NCBI GenBank assembly: GCA_964459465.1
Contig: CAYWLR010000008.1
Span: 68,353 to 132,352, forward strand
Direction of reading: 5' to 3'
DNA: 64,000 bases
Source of the DNA: CALAMC01 sp964459465
GTDB lineage: Bacteria; Zixibacteria; MSB-5A5; GN15; PGXB01
Shown piece after piece: positions 32,514 to 40,824 of the stretch. Every line of letters begins with the position of its first letter. Position 1 is the stretch's first letter. The notes beneath the pieces are model-generated. The model was not told the origin of the DNA. It did not search any database and saw nothing but the letters and a program-made list of their open reading frames with translations. The position numbers were made by a program, and so were the translations under genes.

Positions 32514-33213
32514 GCTGCTGGAAAGGCCGAACCTCGGCACCAAAGTCATTATCGGTGAATATCGCTCCGATATCGAAATCGACCTCGAGATAGAAAAGCG
32601 ATTGCCTTCGATGTTCAAAGACATAAACGTGTTGACGACCACCGAAGGCAAGAAACTGATACCGGTTCAGGAACTATTGAAAATAGAAAAACAGGTTCGC
32701 CGGGAAAAGGAAGAGGCCAGCGATGACGCCTATAAGAGAGGATTTGAAGAGGGCCACCGCCAGGGACTTGAATCGGGCCATCAGGAAGCCCTGAAAGTGG
32801 TCGGCAATTTTAATTCTCTGATAAGTTCGATTGTAGCCCAGAGGGAGAAAATTTATGAAGAGGCACGTCAAAACGTCATTGAATTGATAATGGCCATTGC
32901 TCGTAAAGTGACCTTCGACGCCGTAAAGATCGACGAAGAAATAACGGCCCGCATAATAAGGGGTACTATCGACGGTTTGATCGATAAAACCCGAATAAAG
33001 ATCAAAGTAAATCCACAGCACCTGCCTCTGCTCGAGCCACAACTGGACAGATTCAAGGGGGATTCAACCCTTGTCAAGGAAATAACTATCGAACCGGACA
33101 ACCGGGTCAAGTTCGGCGGCTGCTTCATCGAAACGCCCTCCGGAGACATTGACGCCCGGGTTGATTCGCAGATGGAAATAGTCGCCAAAGCCCTTTCGCC
33201 TGACGAAGAATAA
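32506..33213 (+). CDS. fliH: flagellar export ATPase regulator FliH
   Basis: Stator-like regulator of the FliI export ATPase. The 235 residues have a polar N-terminus, a coiled-coil centre (LLKIEKQVRREKEEASDDAYKRGFEEGHRQGLESGHQEAL) with GxxxG-like repeats, and a C-terminal domain (VIELIMAIARKVTFDAVKIDEEI ... VKFGGCFIETPSGDIDARVDSQMEIVAKAL). The start was set at TTG 32506 because AAGGAGGA lies 5 bases before it; the earlier TTG 32470 would lie deep in fliG. fliI begins at its stop codon. Confidence 0.9.
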   Translation: MSKLLERPNLGTKVIIGEYRSDIEIDLEIEKRLPSMFKDINVLTTTEGKKLIPVQELLKIEKQVRREKEEASDDAYKRGFEEGHRQGLESGHQEALKVVGNFNSLISSIVAQREKIYEEARQNVIELIMAIARKVTFDAVKIDEEITARIIRGTIDGLIDKTRIKIKVNPQHLPLLEPQLDRFKGDSTLVKEITIEPDNRVKFGGCFIETPSGDIDARVDSQMEIVAKALSPDEE

Positions 33214-34601
33214 TGATGAAACAGCTTCCCTACGATTTGTTTCTTAAACGGATCAATTCCGTTCATACCATAAAACAATCGGGCAAAGTAGTCAAGACAA
33301 TCGGGTTGGTCGTGGAGTCGGAAGGTCCGGCCGTGTCTATCGGCGACCTATGCACGATAGAGAATCCCGACGGTGAAAAGACTCGGGCCGAAGTGGTCGG
33401 TTTTCGCGAAAACAGAATCTTGTTGATGCCTCTGGGGAGTATGACCGGTATTACGCCCGGTTCGATAGTCGTCTCAACCGGTGAGCAGTTGCGAGTTCCG
33501 GTTGGAAATGAGTTGATCGGTCGGGTAATCGACGGCCTGGGCCGTCCCCTTGACGGCAAAGGACCCATTCTGACGGTCAATACGAGGCGAATCGAAAGCC
33601 AGCCGATCCCGGCTTTCAGCCGGCGGCGCATCAATGAAGCGCTGCGAACCGGTATCCGGGTTATCGATCTGATGGCCACCTGCGGCAGGGGACAACGCAT
33701 GGGGATATTCGCCGGTTCGGGCGTCGGCAAGTCGGTTATGTTGGGCATGATCGCGCGCGGCTCGTCGGCTGACGTTAATATCATTGCGCTGGTTGGAGAG
33801 CGGGGCAGGGAAGTCCGCGAATTCGTGGAAAAAGACCTGGGCGAAGAAGGCCTTAAGAGGTCTATAATTATTGCCGTTACATCCGATCAGCCCGCCCTGA
33901 TTCGAATTAAGGGAGCCATGGCGGCGACAGCCATTGCCGAACATTTCCGCGATTTGGGCAAAAATGTCATGTTGCTGATGGACTCGATCACGCGAATCGC
34001 CATAGCCCAAAGAGAAATCGGACTGGCCGTAGGTGAACCGCCGGCAACCAAGGGATTCACACCCTCCGTGTTCGCCCTTCTGCCCAGAATACTGGAGCGC
34101 GCCGGGAATAATGATAAAGGATCGATTACCGGTTTATATTCGGTACTGGTTGAAGGCGATGACGTCAATGAGCCTATTTCTGATGCCGTGCGTTCAATTT
34201 TGGACGGCCATGTATCTTTGTCGCGAAAACTGGCGGCGCATAATCAATACCCCGCGGTGGATGTGCTCGATTCGATCAGCCGTCTGATGATAGACGTGGT
34301 CGATCAGGAACATATGGATCTGGCCGCACAGGTCCGCGAAATAATCGCCACCTATCGTGAATCCGAAGATTTGATAAATATCGGGGCCTATGTTAAAGGC
34401 TCATCGGAAAAAATAGATTACGCCATATCGAAAATAGACAAAATAAATCAGTTTTTCCGCCAGAAAATTTCCGAGAGAGATGAATTTGAGAAATCAAAGG
34501 CATCCCTGATTGAAATATTAAAGCCCGAGGGAGGACGAATCGATGGCGAAAAAGTTCCAGTTCCGGCTGGAAAAGCTGCTTCAGCTAAGATCGCACGATG
34601 A
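33213..34601 (+). CDS. fliI: flagellum-specific ATP synthase FliI
   Basis: Hexameric ATPase that assists flagellar type III export. The 462 residues carry Walker A GIFAGSGVGKSVMLG (about residue 170), NIIALVGERGREVREFVE, Walker B VMLLMDSITR and the C-terminal region for FliH/FliJ contacts. It starts at 33213 (overlapping the fliH stop by one base) or at 33216. Its last 20 codons overlap fliJ by 59 bases in another frame, which is longer than usual; the overlapped tail (VPVPAGKAASAKIAR) is probably a dispensable extension. Confidence 0.96.
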   Translation: MMKQLPYDLFLKRINSVHTIKQSGKVVKTIGLVVESEGPAVSIGDLCTIENPDGEKTRAEVVGFRENRILLMPLGSMTGITPGSIVVSTGEQLRVPVGNELIGRVIDGLGRPLDGKGPILTVNTRRIESQPIPAFSRRRINEALRTGIRVIDLMATCGRGQRMGIFAGSGVGKSVMLGMIARGSSADVNIIALVGERGREVREFVEKDLGEEGLKRSIIIAVTSDQPALIRIKGAMAATAIAEHFRDLGKNVMLLMDSITRIAIAQREIGLAVGEPPATKGFTPSVFALLPRILERAGNNDKGSITGLYSVLVEGDDVNEPISDAVRSILDGHVSLSRKLAAHNQYPAVDVLDSISRLMIDVVDQEHMDLAAQVREIIATYRESEDLINIGAYVKGSSEKIDYAISKIDKINQFFRQKISERDEFEKSKASLIEILKPEGGRIDGEKVPVPAGKAASAKIAR

Positions 34602-35001
34602 AACACTGAAGCAAAAAGAACTGGCGGTTTCGGCACGCAAGGTCATGTCCCAGCAGGAATTTATCCATAACCTTGACAGTCGCAACCGTGCGGGCCAGGA
34701 CGAAAGCCGGAAATATTTGACAGGGCAAATTGACCCCAGCCACCTCGTGCGGTACTCCAGATACTTCATGAAACTCAAGAAAGATAAATTGTCGGGGATA
34801 GAAGTCCTCAAAGCCCTGGAGCGGGAGCGGGAGAAGCATCGGCAGGAACTGCTCGAAGCCACCCGCCGCCGTCAGATTCTCGAAAAACTTCGGGAAAAGA
34901 AAAGGGAAGCCTATCTCAAGAAGGCCGAACTGGTTTCACAAAAAGAACAGGACGAAATCGCGTCCAATTATGCCCTGCAAAAAAGTAGCTCCCGATTTTA
35001 G
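34543..35001 (+). CDS. fliJ: flagellar export chaperone FliJ
   Basis: Coiled-coil stalk protein of the export apparatus. The 152 residues begin MAKKFQFRLEKLLQLR, a typical FliJ start, and are almost fully helical with heptad-like charged segments (KALEREREKHRQELLEATRRRQILEKLREKKREAY, in parts). GGGAGGA precedes the ATG. The ATG lies inside fliI by 59 bases. Low sequence conservation in the family lowers certainty slightly; position strongly supports it. Confidence 0.88.
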   Translation: MAKKFQFRLEKLLQLRSHDETLKQKELAVSARKVMSQQEFIHNLDSRNRAGQDESRKYLTGQIDPSHLVRYSRYFMKLKKDKLSGIEVLKALEREREKHRQELLEATRRRQILEKLREKKREAYLKKAELVSQKEQDEIASNYALQKSSSRF

Positions 35002-35012
35002 ACACCGGGAGC
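34988..35012 (-). terminator. terminator for the minus-strand secreted-protein gene
   Basis: GCTCCCG (34988-34994) and CGGGAGC (35006-35012) form a hairpin. Read on the minus strand it is followed by TACTTTTTTG, so it fits the end of the gene at 35060-36355. It also covers the fliJ stop codon. Confidence 0.6.
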
Positions 35013-35059
35013 CGACTGACAATAGACGATACATCCACATCCAAGGCGGATATTTTCTG

Positions 35060-36355
35060 CTATTTCAGGATCATCATTTTCCTGCTACGACTGAAATCTC
35101 CTGCTTTGATTCGATAAAAATACATACCCGATGCAACCGGATTATTGTTGTCGTCATAGCCATCAAATATGACGAAATGCACTCCGGGATTCATATGCTC
35201 ATCGACGAGAGTTTTAACTTTTTCACCCAGTATATTATATACGGTCAAGTTGACATCGGCGGCCCGGGGCAGTGCGAATTCGATTCTTGTCGAAGGGTTA
35301 AAAGGATTGGGGTAGTTCTGCGCCAGTGCGAATTCTTCAGGTATGAGATTGTTGTCGAAATCTTCCTCAACGGGCACGGTATGTTTTATCTCGATCTGGC
35401 CCGGGTGGAAGTATGGCTCGATAGTCATGCCGCCGCCGGAAGAAGGGCGGTGAAAAACGGTTTTCCAGAAACCGAGGTAGGGCTCCGAGTTTATCAAGAC
35501 GGTATGTTCGGGGGCGTTAATATCAATGTCGAAGTAGAGCGTCGCCAGCACGCCTTCACCCGCCGGCATAGGCATTGACGAATTGAATTTAATCGTGATC
35601 AGCAGTTGCCGCTCCGGCAAATTGGTGGCAACCGTTTTATTCAGGGCCGACTCGGACCGCGTTCCGCTGAAATTAACGGTGCCGAAAGTTATATCATCGG
35701 ATGTATATTCAAGAGCCAGGGCAATGGAATCAACTTCGATTTCGTTATAACCGTATACGTTGACGGCAACCCCATTTCCGGGACGACCGACGACGGCATC
35801 CACCCAGATGGAATCGAGCGTGGCGGGCGCTTCAAGCACGTGAATATTGCCGGTGACAATTTGTGGTTTTATCTGAATACCTTCTTCCGATGCGAAAAAG
35901 GTTTTGCGCATACCGCCGCCCGCGAGTGCCCAAAAGGCGGTGTCAATCGGAAGGTTGCGATTTGCGGCAGTTGATTTTACGGTAAAATATAAATTGAACG
36001 CGGGTCCGCTTCCGGGCGGGAAAGGATTAACATAATCATAGAAAGTCAAGTCGAGCATATGCGCAGTATCATTAAAGAATACATGCTGGGAATCGGTTTC
36101 GGAAAGAAAATCAAATCTGCCGCCGCTGAAATTGAAGGAATCCGGGATCAGGTATAAGGAGTCAAATTTTAACGTAACTTCAATGGCCGAGACGGCCTCG
36201 GAATTCGTAATGAAAACCGGCACAATCGCCGTCCGCCCCGCATAAGCGTCAACCGAATCAACTTTGACCGTATCATTGATACCCGCATAGTTGGCCGATG
36301 CGTTAATGGCCAGACAAACTATTAAAACTGAATAAATACATATTTTCGATTTCAT
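35060..36355 (-). CDS. secreted cohesin-like protein with type IX-like C-terminal sorting domain
   Basis: A 431-residue exported protein. MKSKICIYSVLIVCLAINASA is the signal peptide. Two cohesin-like beta domains follow (VKVDSVDAYAGRTAIVPVFITNSEAVSAIEVTLKFDS, then IWVDAVVGRPGNGVAVNVYGYN). The tail FALAQNYPNPFNPSTRIEF ... LTVYNILGEKVKTLVDE ... GMYFYRIKAG is the FlgD-Ig/Por-type sorting domain common in FCB and related phyla. The start was chosen at the Met before the signal peptide; an upstream frame to 36385 is available but less likely. It lies on the opposite strand in the middle of the flagellar cluster. Surface location is inferred; role unknown. Confidence 0.82.
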   Translation of the reverse strand: MKSKICIYSVLIVCLAINASANYAGINDTVKVDSVDAYAGRTAIVPVFITNSEAVSAIEVTLKFDSLYLIPDSFNFSGGRFDFLSETDSQHVFFNDTAHMLDLTFYDYVNPFPPGSGPAFNLYFTVKSTAANRNLPIDTAFWALAGGGMRKTFFASEEGIQIKPQIVTGNIHVLEAPATLDSIWVDAVVGRPGNGVAVNVYGYNEIEVDSIALALEYTSDDITFGTVNFSGTRSESALNKTVATNLPERQLLITIKFNSSMPMPAGEGVLATLYFDIDINAPEHTVLINSEPYLGFWKTVFHRPSSGGGMTIEPYFHPGQIEIKHTVPVEEDFDNNLIPEEFALAQNYPNPFNPSTRIEFALPRAADVNLTVYNILGEKVKTLVDEHMNPGVHFVIFDGYDDNNNPVASGMYFYRIKAGDFSRSRKMMILK

Positions 36356-36486
36356 GTAAACTCCTCTCATATCGCCGAAGACCAATCACGCAAACGTAAT
36401 GCGAAATTTCGAAAATTCTCATCAAAATTGACTGTTTCATTCAAGTCGATGTAATAACGCAAGTTGAGAAAGTTTTCTTTAATCAT

Positions 36487-36515
36487 AATATAACGAAATC
36501 AGGCTGACTGAACAA
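36487..36515 (-). promoter_or_regulatory. candidate promoter for the minus-strand secreted protein
   Basis: Read on the minus strand: TTGTTC (36510-36515), a 17-base spacer, TATATT (36487-36492). It is 132 bases before the start codon. The -35 is weak. The remaining AT-rich DNA at 36516-36770 shows no gene. Confidence 0.35.
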
Positions 36516-36771
36516 GCGAAATTGCCTTAAGACATCAAAAATTGTGCAAATCTTTGCATTCACGTTTTTCTAATCAGTCCCAATCCATTGTGAAGCGACT
36601 ATTACATAATTAAATGAAAAATCAAATCATTCCGGACGGAAATGCCTTATTGGATTGACCGGAAATATTTTCCCGAAACATATCCAAATACGATAAAACG
36701 AGATTGTAAAATATCATATAAGTTATTGTAATGTCGCATGTTGCGGGAACCGAGCAGGGCCATGAAAAATG

Positions 36772-36787
36772 TGGCACGGAGACTGCT
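36772..36787 (+). promoter_or_regulatory. sigma-54 promoter of the flgF operon
   Basis: TGGCACG (36772-36778), GAGA, CTGCT (36783-36787): almost the same as the flgB promoter at 28257. The flgF ATG is 27 bases further on. The 250 bases upstream are AT-rich and free of genes, as expected for activator sites. Confidence 0.87.
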
Positions 36788-36813
36788 TAATAATATGTCG
36801 GAGAAATGGCATT

Positions 36814-37548
36814 ATGATAAAAGGTATGTACAAGGCCGCATCGGCCATGATTCCGCGGATAAGGCAGCAGGAAACCATCGCCAATAATCTGGCCAACGCT
36901 TCGGCCCCCGGATTTAAGAAAGACATGGTATTTACTCAAGAGCTTTCCAAGGCGCAGGCCCGACGGGTCGAGCGCAAGAATGATTGGGAAACGCCGATGA
37001 TCGACCAAGTCTATACCAATTATGACCAGGGTTCTTTGGACCGAACGAATAATCCCCTTGATATGGCCATTGAGGGCATCGGCTTTTTTGTCGTTCAAGA
37101 CCCCGAAACAGAAGACCTTTATCTGACACGGGGAGGCAACTTCTCGATCAGTCCCGACGGTTATTTGAGCACTCCTGATGGAATGAGGGTGATGAGTGAT
37201 GCCGGGCCGATTACGCTGGAGGGTGGCGACGTAACGGTATCCGAAACCGGTCAAATAGCTGTGAATGAAACGCCCGTGGCCAATATCCGCGTGACCGAAC
37301 CGGACGATATCAACCGGTTAACCAAAGTCGGCAAGAACGCCTTCAATATACCAGACGGTGTCGAATTGCGGGCGGCTGTAGATTTTGCCGTACGTCAGGG
37401 CTATCTGGAATCCTCGAATATCGATGCCGTTCGCGAGATGGTCGACATGATTATCTCGTTTCGAGGCTATGAATCCGATGCCCAGGCTTTAAAAATCCAG
37501 GACGGGACTCTGGAAAAGCTAATTAACAATGTGGGACGAGTACGATAA
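36814..37548 (+). CDS. flgF: flagellar basal-body rod protein FlgF
   Basis: Distal-proximal rod subunit, 244 residues. The N-terminal rod signature reads IPRIRQQETIANNLANASAPGFKKD; the middle has LDMAIEGIGFFVVQDPETEDLYLTRGGNFSISPDGYL, and the C-terminus ESSNIDAVREMVDMIISFRGYESDAQALK. ATG 36814 follows GGAGAAATGG and starts the family-typical MIKGMYKAA; the earlier in-frame ATG 36769 lies in the sigma-54 promoter. flgG follows 22 bases later. Confidence 0.94.
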   Translation: MIKGMYKAASAMIPRIRQQETIANNLANASAPGFKKDMVFTQELSKAQARRVERKNDWETPMIDQVYTNYDQGSLDRTNNPLDMAIEGIGFFVVQDPETEDLYLTRGGNFSISPDGYLSTPDGMRVMSDAGPITLEGGDVTVSETGQIAVNETPVANIRVTEPDDINRLTKVGKNAFNIPDGVELRAAVDFAVRQGYLESSNIDAVREMVDMIISFRGYESDAQALKIQDGTLEKLINNVGRVR

Positions 37549-37570
37549 CCCTTAAGAAAGAGAGGGTCTT

Positions 37571-38356
37571 ATGATAAAAGCCATGAGAACGGCGGCCACC
37601 GGTATGATCGCCCAACAGTTGAATATCGATAACATCGCCAATAACCTGTCCAACGTCAATACGACCGGTTTTAAGCGCTCCAAAGTGGAGTTCCAGGACA
37701 TTTTGTATCAAAACCTTCGTAAAGCCGGAACGGCCACGGCCATCAACAGCAGTGTGCCGACCAATCTTGACGTCGGCTATGGCACGAGGGCGGTCGCAAC
37801 GGTGCGTGAGTTTTCGGTCGGCGATTATGTCCAGACGAATAATGCTCTTGATTTAGCGATCAGCGGCAATGGCTTTTTCCAGATTTCCATGCCGGATGGT
37901 ACCACGTCGTACACGCGCGATGGCGCTTTCAAGCTGTCGGCCGACGGCCAGATTGTTACCTCCGACGGATTCTTTCTAACCCCCGAAATAACCATACCCG
38001 AAGACGCGATGTCGATATCGGTGACGGTTGACGGCGAGGTATCGGTCCTGATAGCGGGAAGTTCTGATCCGCAAACGGTGGGTACAATCGAACTGGCCAA
38101 ATTTATCAACCCGGCCGGTCTTTCGGCGGTCGGACACAACCTGTATATCGAAACCGCCGCCTCGGGGAGTCCCATACTCGGGCAACCGTCACTCGACGGT
38201 TTGGGAAAAATCGACCAGGGCTACCTGGAAATGTCCAACGTCCAGGTCGTCGATGAGATGGTCAATATGATCGTGGCGCAAAGATCATACGAATTGAATT
38301 CCAAAGTTATTCGGACCGGCGAAGAAATGGCGCAGGTCGTAAATAACCTGAAATAG
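37571..38356 (+). CDS. flgG: flagellar distal rod protein FlgG
   Basis: Distal rod subunit, 261 residues, the normal length. Seen: MIKAMRTAATGMIAQQLNIDNIANNLSNVNTTGFKRSKVEFQDILYQ, LDLAISGNGFFQISMPDGTTSYTRDGAF, and VDEMVNMIVAQRSYELNSKVI at the C-terminus. A strong ribosome site (AAGAGAGG) is 9 bases before the ATG. Confidence 0.97.
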   Translation: MIKAMRTAATGMIAQQLNIDNIANNLSNVNTTGFKRSKVEFQDILYQNLRKAGTATAINSSVPTNLDVGYGTRAVATVREFSVGDYVQTNNALDLAISGNGFFQISMPDGTTSYTRDGAFKLSADGQIVTSDGFFLTPEITIPEDAMSISVTVDGEVSVLIAGSSDPQTVGTIELAKFINPAGLSAVGHNLYIETAASGSPILGQPSLDGLGKIDQGYLEMSNVQVVDEMVNMIVAQRSYELNSKVIRTGEEMAQVVNNLK

Positions 38357-38368
38357 AAGAGCAATATA

Positions 38369-39061
38369 ATGGCGATACGCAAATGGATTTGCACAGGGTT
38401 GATTGTTTTGGCGGCGGCCACGACGGCTTCGGCCTTCGACGACGGTCTAAAAAACGATTTATCAAATGCCATAATTAATTGCTTCCGTCTCGATTCTCAG
38501 AGCGTCAGGGTGGAATTTCGCAAAATCAGGTTGATCGCCGTAAGGGGCGATTACGACAGCCTGGCGGTGGAGCCGATATCGAATGGACGCCCGGTCGGGC
38601 GAGTCATCGTGAAAGTCAGCTTGTTCAAAGGCGGAGAGCTTTTAGAATCCGGGCAGGTCAGCGTCAATATTTTCAATTACATGAATGTTATGGTGGCAAG
38701 CGACCGTATCAACCGCAACTCCCTGTTATCCCCGGAATCGATCACATTTGAAAGCCGGGATGTAACCTATCTGGCCGACAGGCCTCTGACCAATATCAAC
38801 GAAATCGCGGGACGGAGAACCAGACGACTGGTCGGCAAAGGCAATATTCTAACCTATGCCAATACCGAAATAGTCCCTACCGTGGAAGTTGGACGCGAAG
38901 TTACGATTATTTATCGTTCCGGTGTTCTGGAAATTTCGGCTTTGGGAACGGCGCTGGAAAACGGTTATACCGGTGAAAGCATCAGAGTTCGCAATGAACA
39001 ATCGAAAAAAACCATCGAGGCAATCATAAATAACGAGCAAACGGTGCTGGTGGCGCCGTGA
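38369..39061 (+). CDS. flgA: flagellar P-ring assembly chaperone FlgA
   Basis: Periplasmic chaperone for P-ring formation. The 230 residues start with a signal peptide (WICTGLIVLAAATTASAF). The SAF-type C-terminal domain has NRNSLLSPESITFESRDVTYL and GREVTIIYRSGVLEISALGTALENGYTGESIRVRNEQSKK. The position before flgH and flgI supports it. Confidence 0.93.
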   Translation: MAIRKWICTGLIVLAAATTASAFDDGLKNDLSNAIINCFRLDSQSVRVEFRKIRLIAVRGDYDSLAVEPISNGRPVGRVIVKVSLFKGGELLESGQVSVNIFNYMNVMVASDRINRNSLLSPESITFESRDVTYLADRPLTNINEIAGRRTRRLVGKGNILTYANTEIVPTVEVGREVTIIYRSGVLEISALGTALENGYTGESIRVRNEQSKKTIEAIINNEQTVLVAP

Positions 39062-39074
39062 GACGAGGTGTGTC

Positions 39075-39662
39075 ATGAAACTTAAAAGGATATTTTTAAT
39101 AACCATCTTTTTGCTGCTTCTGCCATTTTCGCTACGCGTCTGGTCGGGTGACTTCGGGCAGTCAACGTCGCTGTTCACGGACATCAAGGCGCATGGTATC
39201 GGCGATATTTTAACCGTGCTTATTTATGAATCGGCGAGTGCCACAACGCAGGCGGAGACTAAAACCCAGAAAGACGGCAAATTCGAACTCGAGGGCGGGC
39301 CGGGTATCGGCACGCTTGATTTTCTGCCGTTGTTCGGTATCAGCGGCGAAAACAAAGGTTCTCACAACGGTAAAGGTGAAAATCAGCGCAGTCAATCGTT
39401 GCGCGGCAAGATGACGGTAACCGTGACGGGCAGCAAGGAAAACGGTGATCTTATTATCAAGGGCAGCCGGACGGTCAATATATCCAAGGAAAAGGAAACC
39501 ATGTCCCTTTCGGGAGTGGTGCGCCAGAGGGATATCGCGGCCGATAATACCATCGCTTCGTATTTAATTGCCGACGCGGAAATATCGTACACGGGCCGCG
39601 GGGCCGGGTCCGACGCCAGCCGACCGGGACCACTAATGCGGTTTCTCAACTGGCTGTTTTAA
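39075..39662 (+). CDS. flgH: flagellar L-ring protein FlgH
   Basis: Outer-membrane L-ring subunit, 195 residues. Seen: DIKAHGIGDILTVLIYESASATTQAETKT, GENQRSQSLRGKMTVTVTGSKENGDLIIKGSRTVNI and RQRDIAADNTIASYLIADAEISYTGRG. Oddity: FlgH is normally a lipoprotein, but this signal sequence (FLITIFLLLLPFSLRVWSGDFG) has no lipobox Cys, and no Cys occurs in the protein. The ring may be held differently here. Confidence 0.94.
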   Translation: MKLKRIFLITIFLLLLPFSLRVWSGDFGQSTSLFTDIKAHGIGDILTVLIYESASATTQAETKTQKDGKFELEGGPGIGTLDFLPLFGISGENKGSHNGKGENQRSQSLRGKMTVTVTGSKENGDLIIKGSRTVNISKEKETMSLSGVVRQRDIAADNTIASYLIADAEISYTGRGAGSDASRPGPLMRFLNWLF

Positions 39663-39671
39663 GGAGGGAAT

Positions 39672-40805
39672 ATGCGAAGTTTTATATGCATGAAGATATC
39701 GATTCCGGCTTTTTTTGTTGTCTGGCTGGCGATAGCATTAACGATAGCGGCTCCTCAAACCGAAGGAGCGGCGCGTATCAAGGACATTGTTAAAATTCAC
39801 GATAAAAACGAACTGGACCTCTTTGGATATGGCTTGATTATCGGTCTGGATGGTTCCGGCGACAGCAAAAGTACGCAATTTACGATTCAGTCGCTGGCCA
39901 ACATGCTGGAGCGCATCGGCGTCACCGTGGACGCGACGCAGCTGAAAGTGAAAAATGTCGCGGCCGTGATGGTTACCGCTCGTATCTCCTCGGATGCCAA
40001 AGAGGGTGACCGCCTTGACGTCACCGTCTCATCGATTGGCGACGCTTCCTCGTTGCAGGGCGGAGTCCTCATGCTGACGCCGTTGTCATCAATCCAGGGA
40101 GATGTGTATGTCCATGCCCAGGGTCCGGTATCAATCGGCGGGTTCAACGTGCAGGTCGAGGGCGGCAGCAAAATTATCAATAATTATACTCTGGTCGGCC
40201 GGGTTCCGGGTGGCGGTAAGGTGGTGCGGGTACCCATGGATTTGCCCAATTCCAAAGAAATATTGCTAATTGTTCAGTCGCCGGATTATGCCACGGCCGA
40301 CAGAATCGCCACCAAGATTAACACGAAGTATGGCTTGATGTCGTATGTCGATGATGCGGCGACGGTTCGAATTATCGTTCCCGATTCGCTCAATTTTCCC
40401 AATTATCGCACGCGCATGCTGGCCGATATCGGTTCCATGACGGTCGAGCCGGATTCACCGGCCCGCGTCGTCATCAATGAACGAACCGGAACCATTGTTG
40501 CCGGAGATCATGTCTCGATCGCACCGGTGGCCATAGCCCATGGGAATATCACGGTGAATATAAAGTCCTGGCCGATTATTTCACAACCCGAACCATTCTC
40601 GCAGGGAGAAACGGTGGTGACTTCGGAGTATGAGCTATCGGTCAAGAATGAACAGGCCCGAGTGGTCCACCTTCAGGAGACGGTCGCCCTGTCCGACGTG
40701 GCCAATGCCTTAAACCAGATTGGCGCCGCCCCGCGGGACATTATCGCGATATTTGAGGCCCTGCGCCAGGCCGGGGTGCTTCGGGCGGAGCTGGTTATTA
40801 TTTAA
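39672..40805 (+). CDS. flgI: flagellar P-ring protein FlgI
   Basis: Periplasmic P-ring subunit, 377 residues. A signal peptide (IPAFFVVWLAIALTIAAPQTEGAA) precedes ARIKDIVKIHDKNELDLFGYGLIIGLDGSGDS, the family hallmark. Further blocks are VAAVMVTARISSDAKEGDRLDVTVSSIGDASSLQGGVLMLTPL and the C-terminal ALNQIGAAPRDIIAIFEALRQAGVLRAELVII. AAGGAGGG is the ribosome site. Confidence 0.97.
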   Translation: MRSFICMKISIPAFFVVWLAIALTIAAPQTEGAARIKDIVKIHDKNELDLFGYGLIIGLDGSGDSKSTQFTIQSLANMLERIGVTVDATQLKVKNVAAVMVTARISSDAKEGDRLDVTVSSIGDASSLQGGVLMLTPLSSIQGDVYVHAQGPVSIGGFNVQVEGGSKIINNYTLVGRVPGGGKVVRVPMDLPNSKEILLIVQSPDYATADRIATKINTKYGLMSYVDDAATVRIIVPDSLNFPNYRTRMLADIGSMTVEPDSPARVVINERTGTIVAGDHVSIAPVAIAHGNITVNIKSWPIISQPEPFSQGETVVTSEYELSVKNEQARVVHLQETVALSDVANALNQIGAAPRDIIAIFEALRQAGVLRAELVII

Positions 40806-40824
40806 ATAATACCATAATAATACC

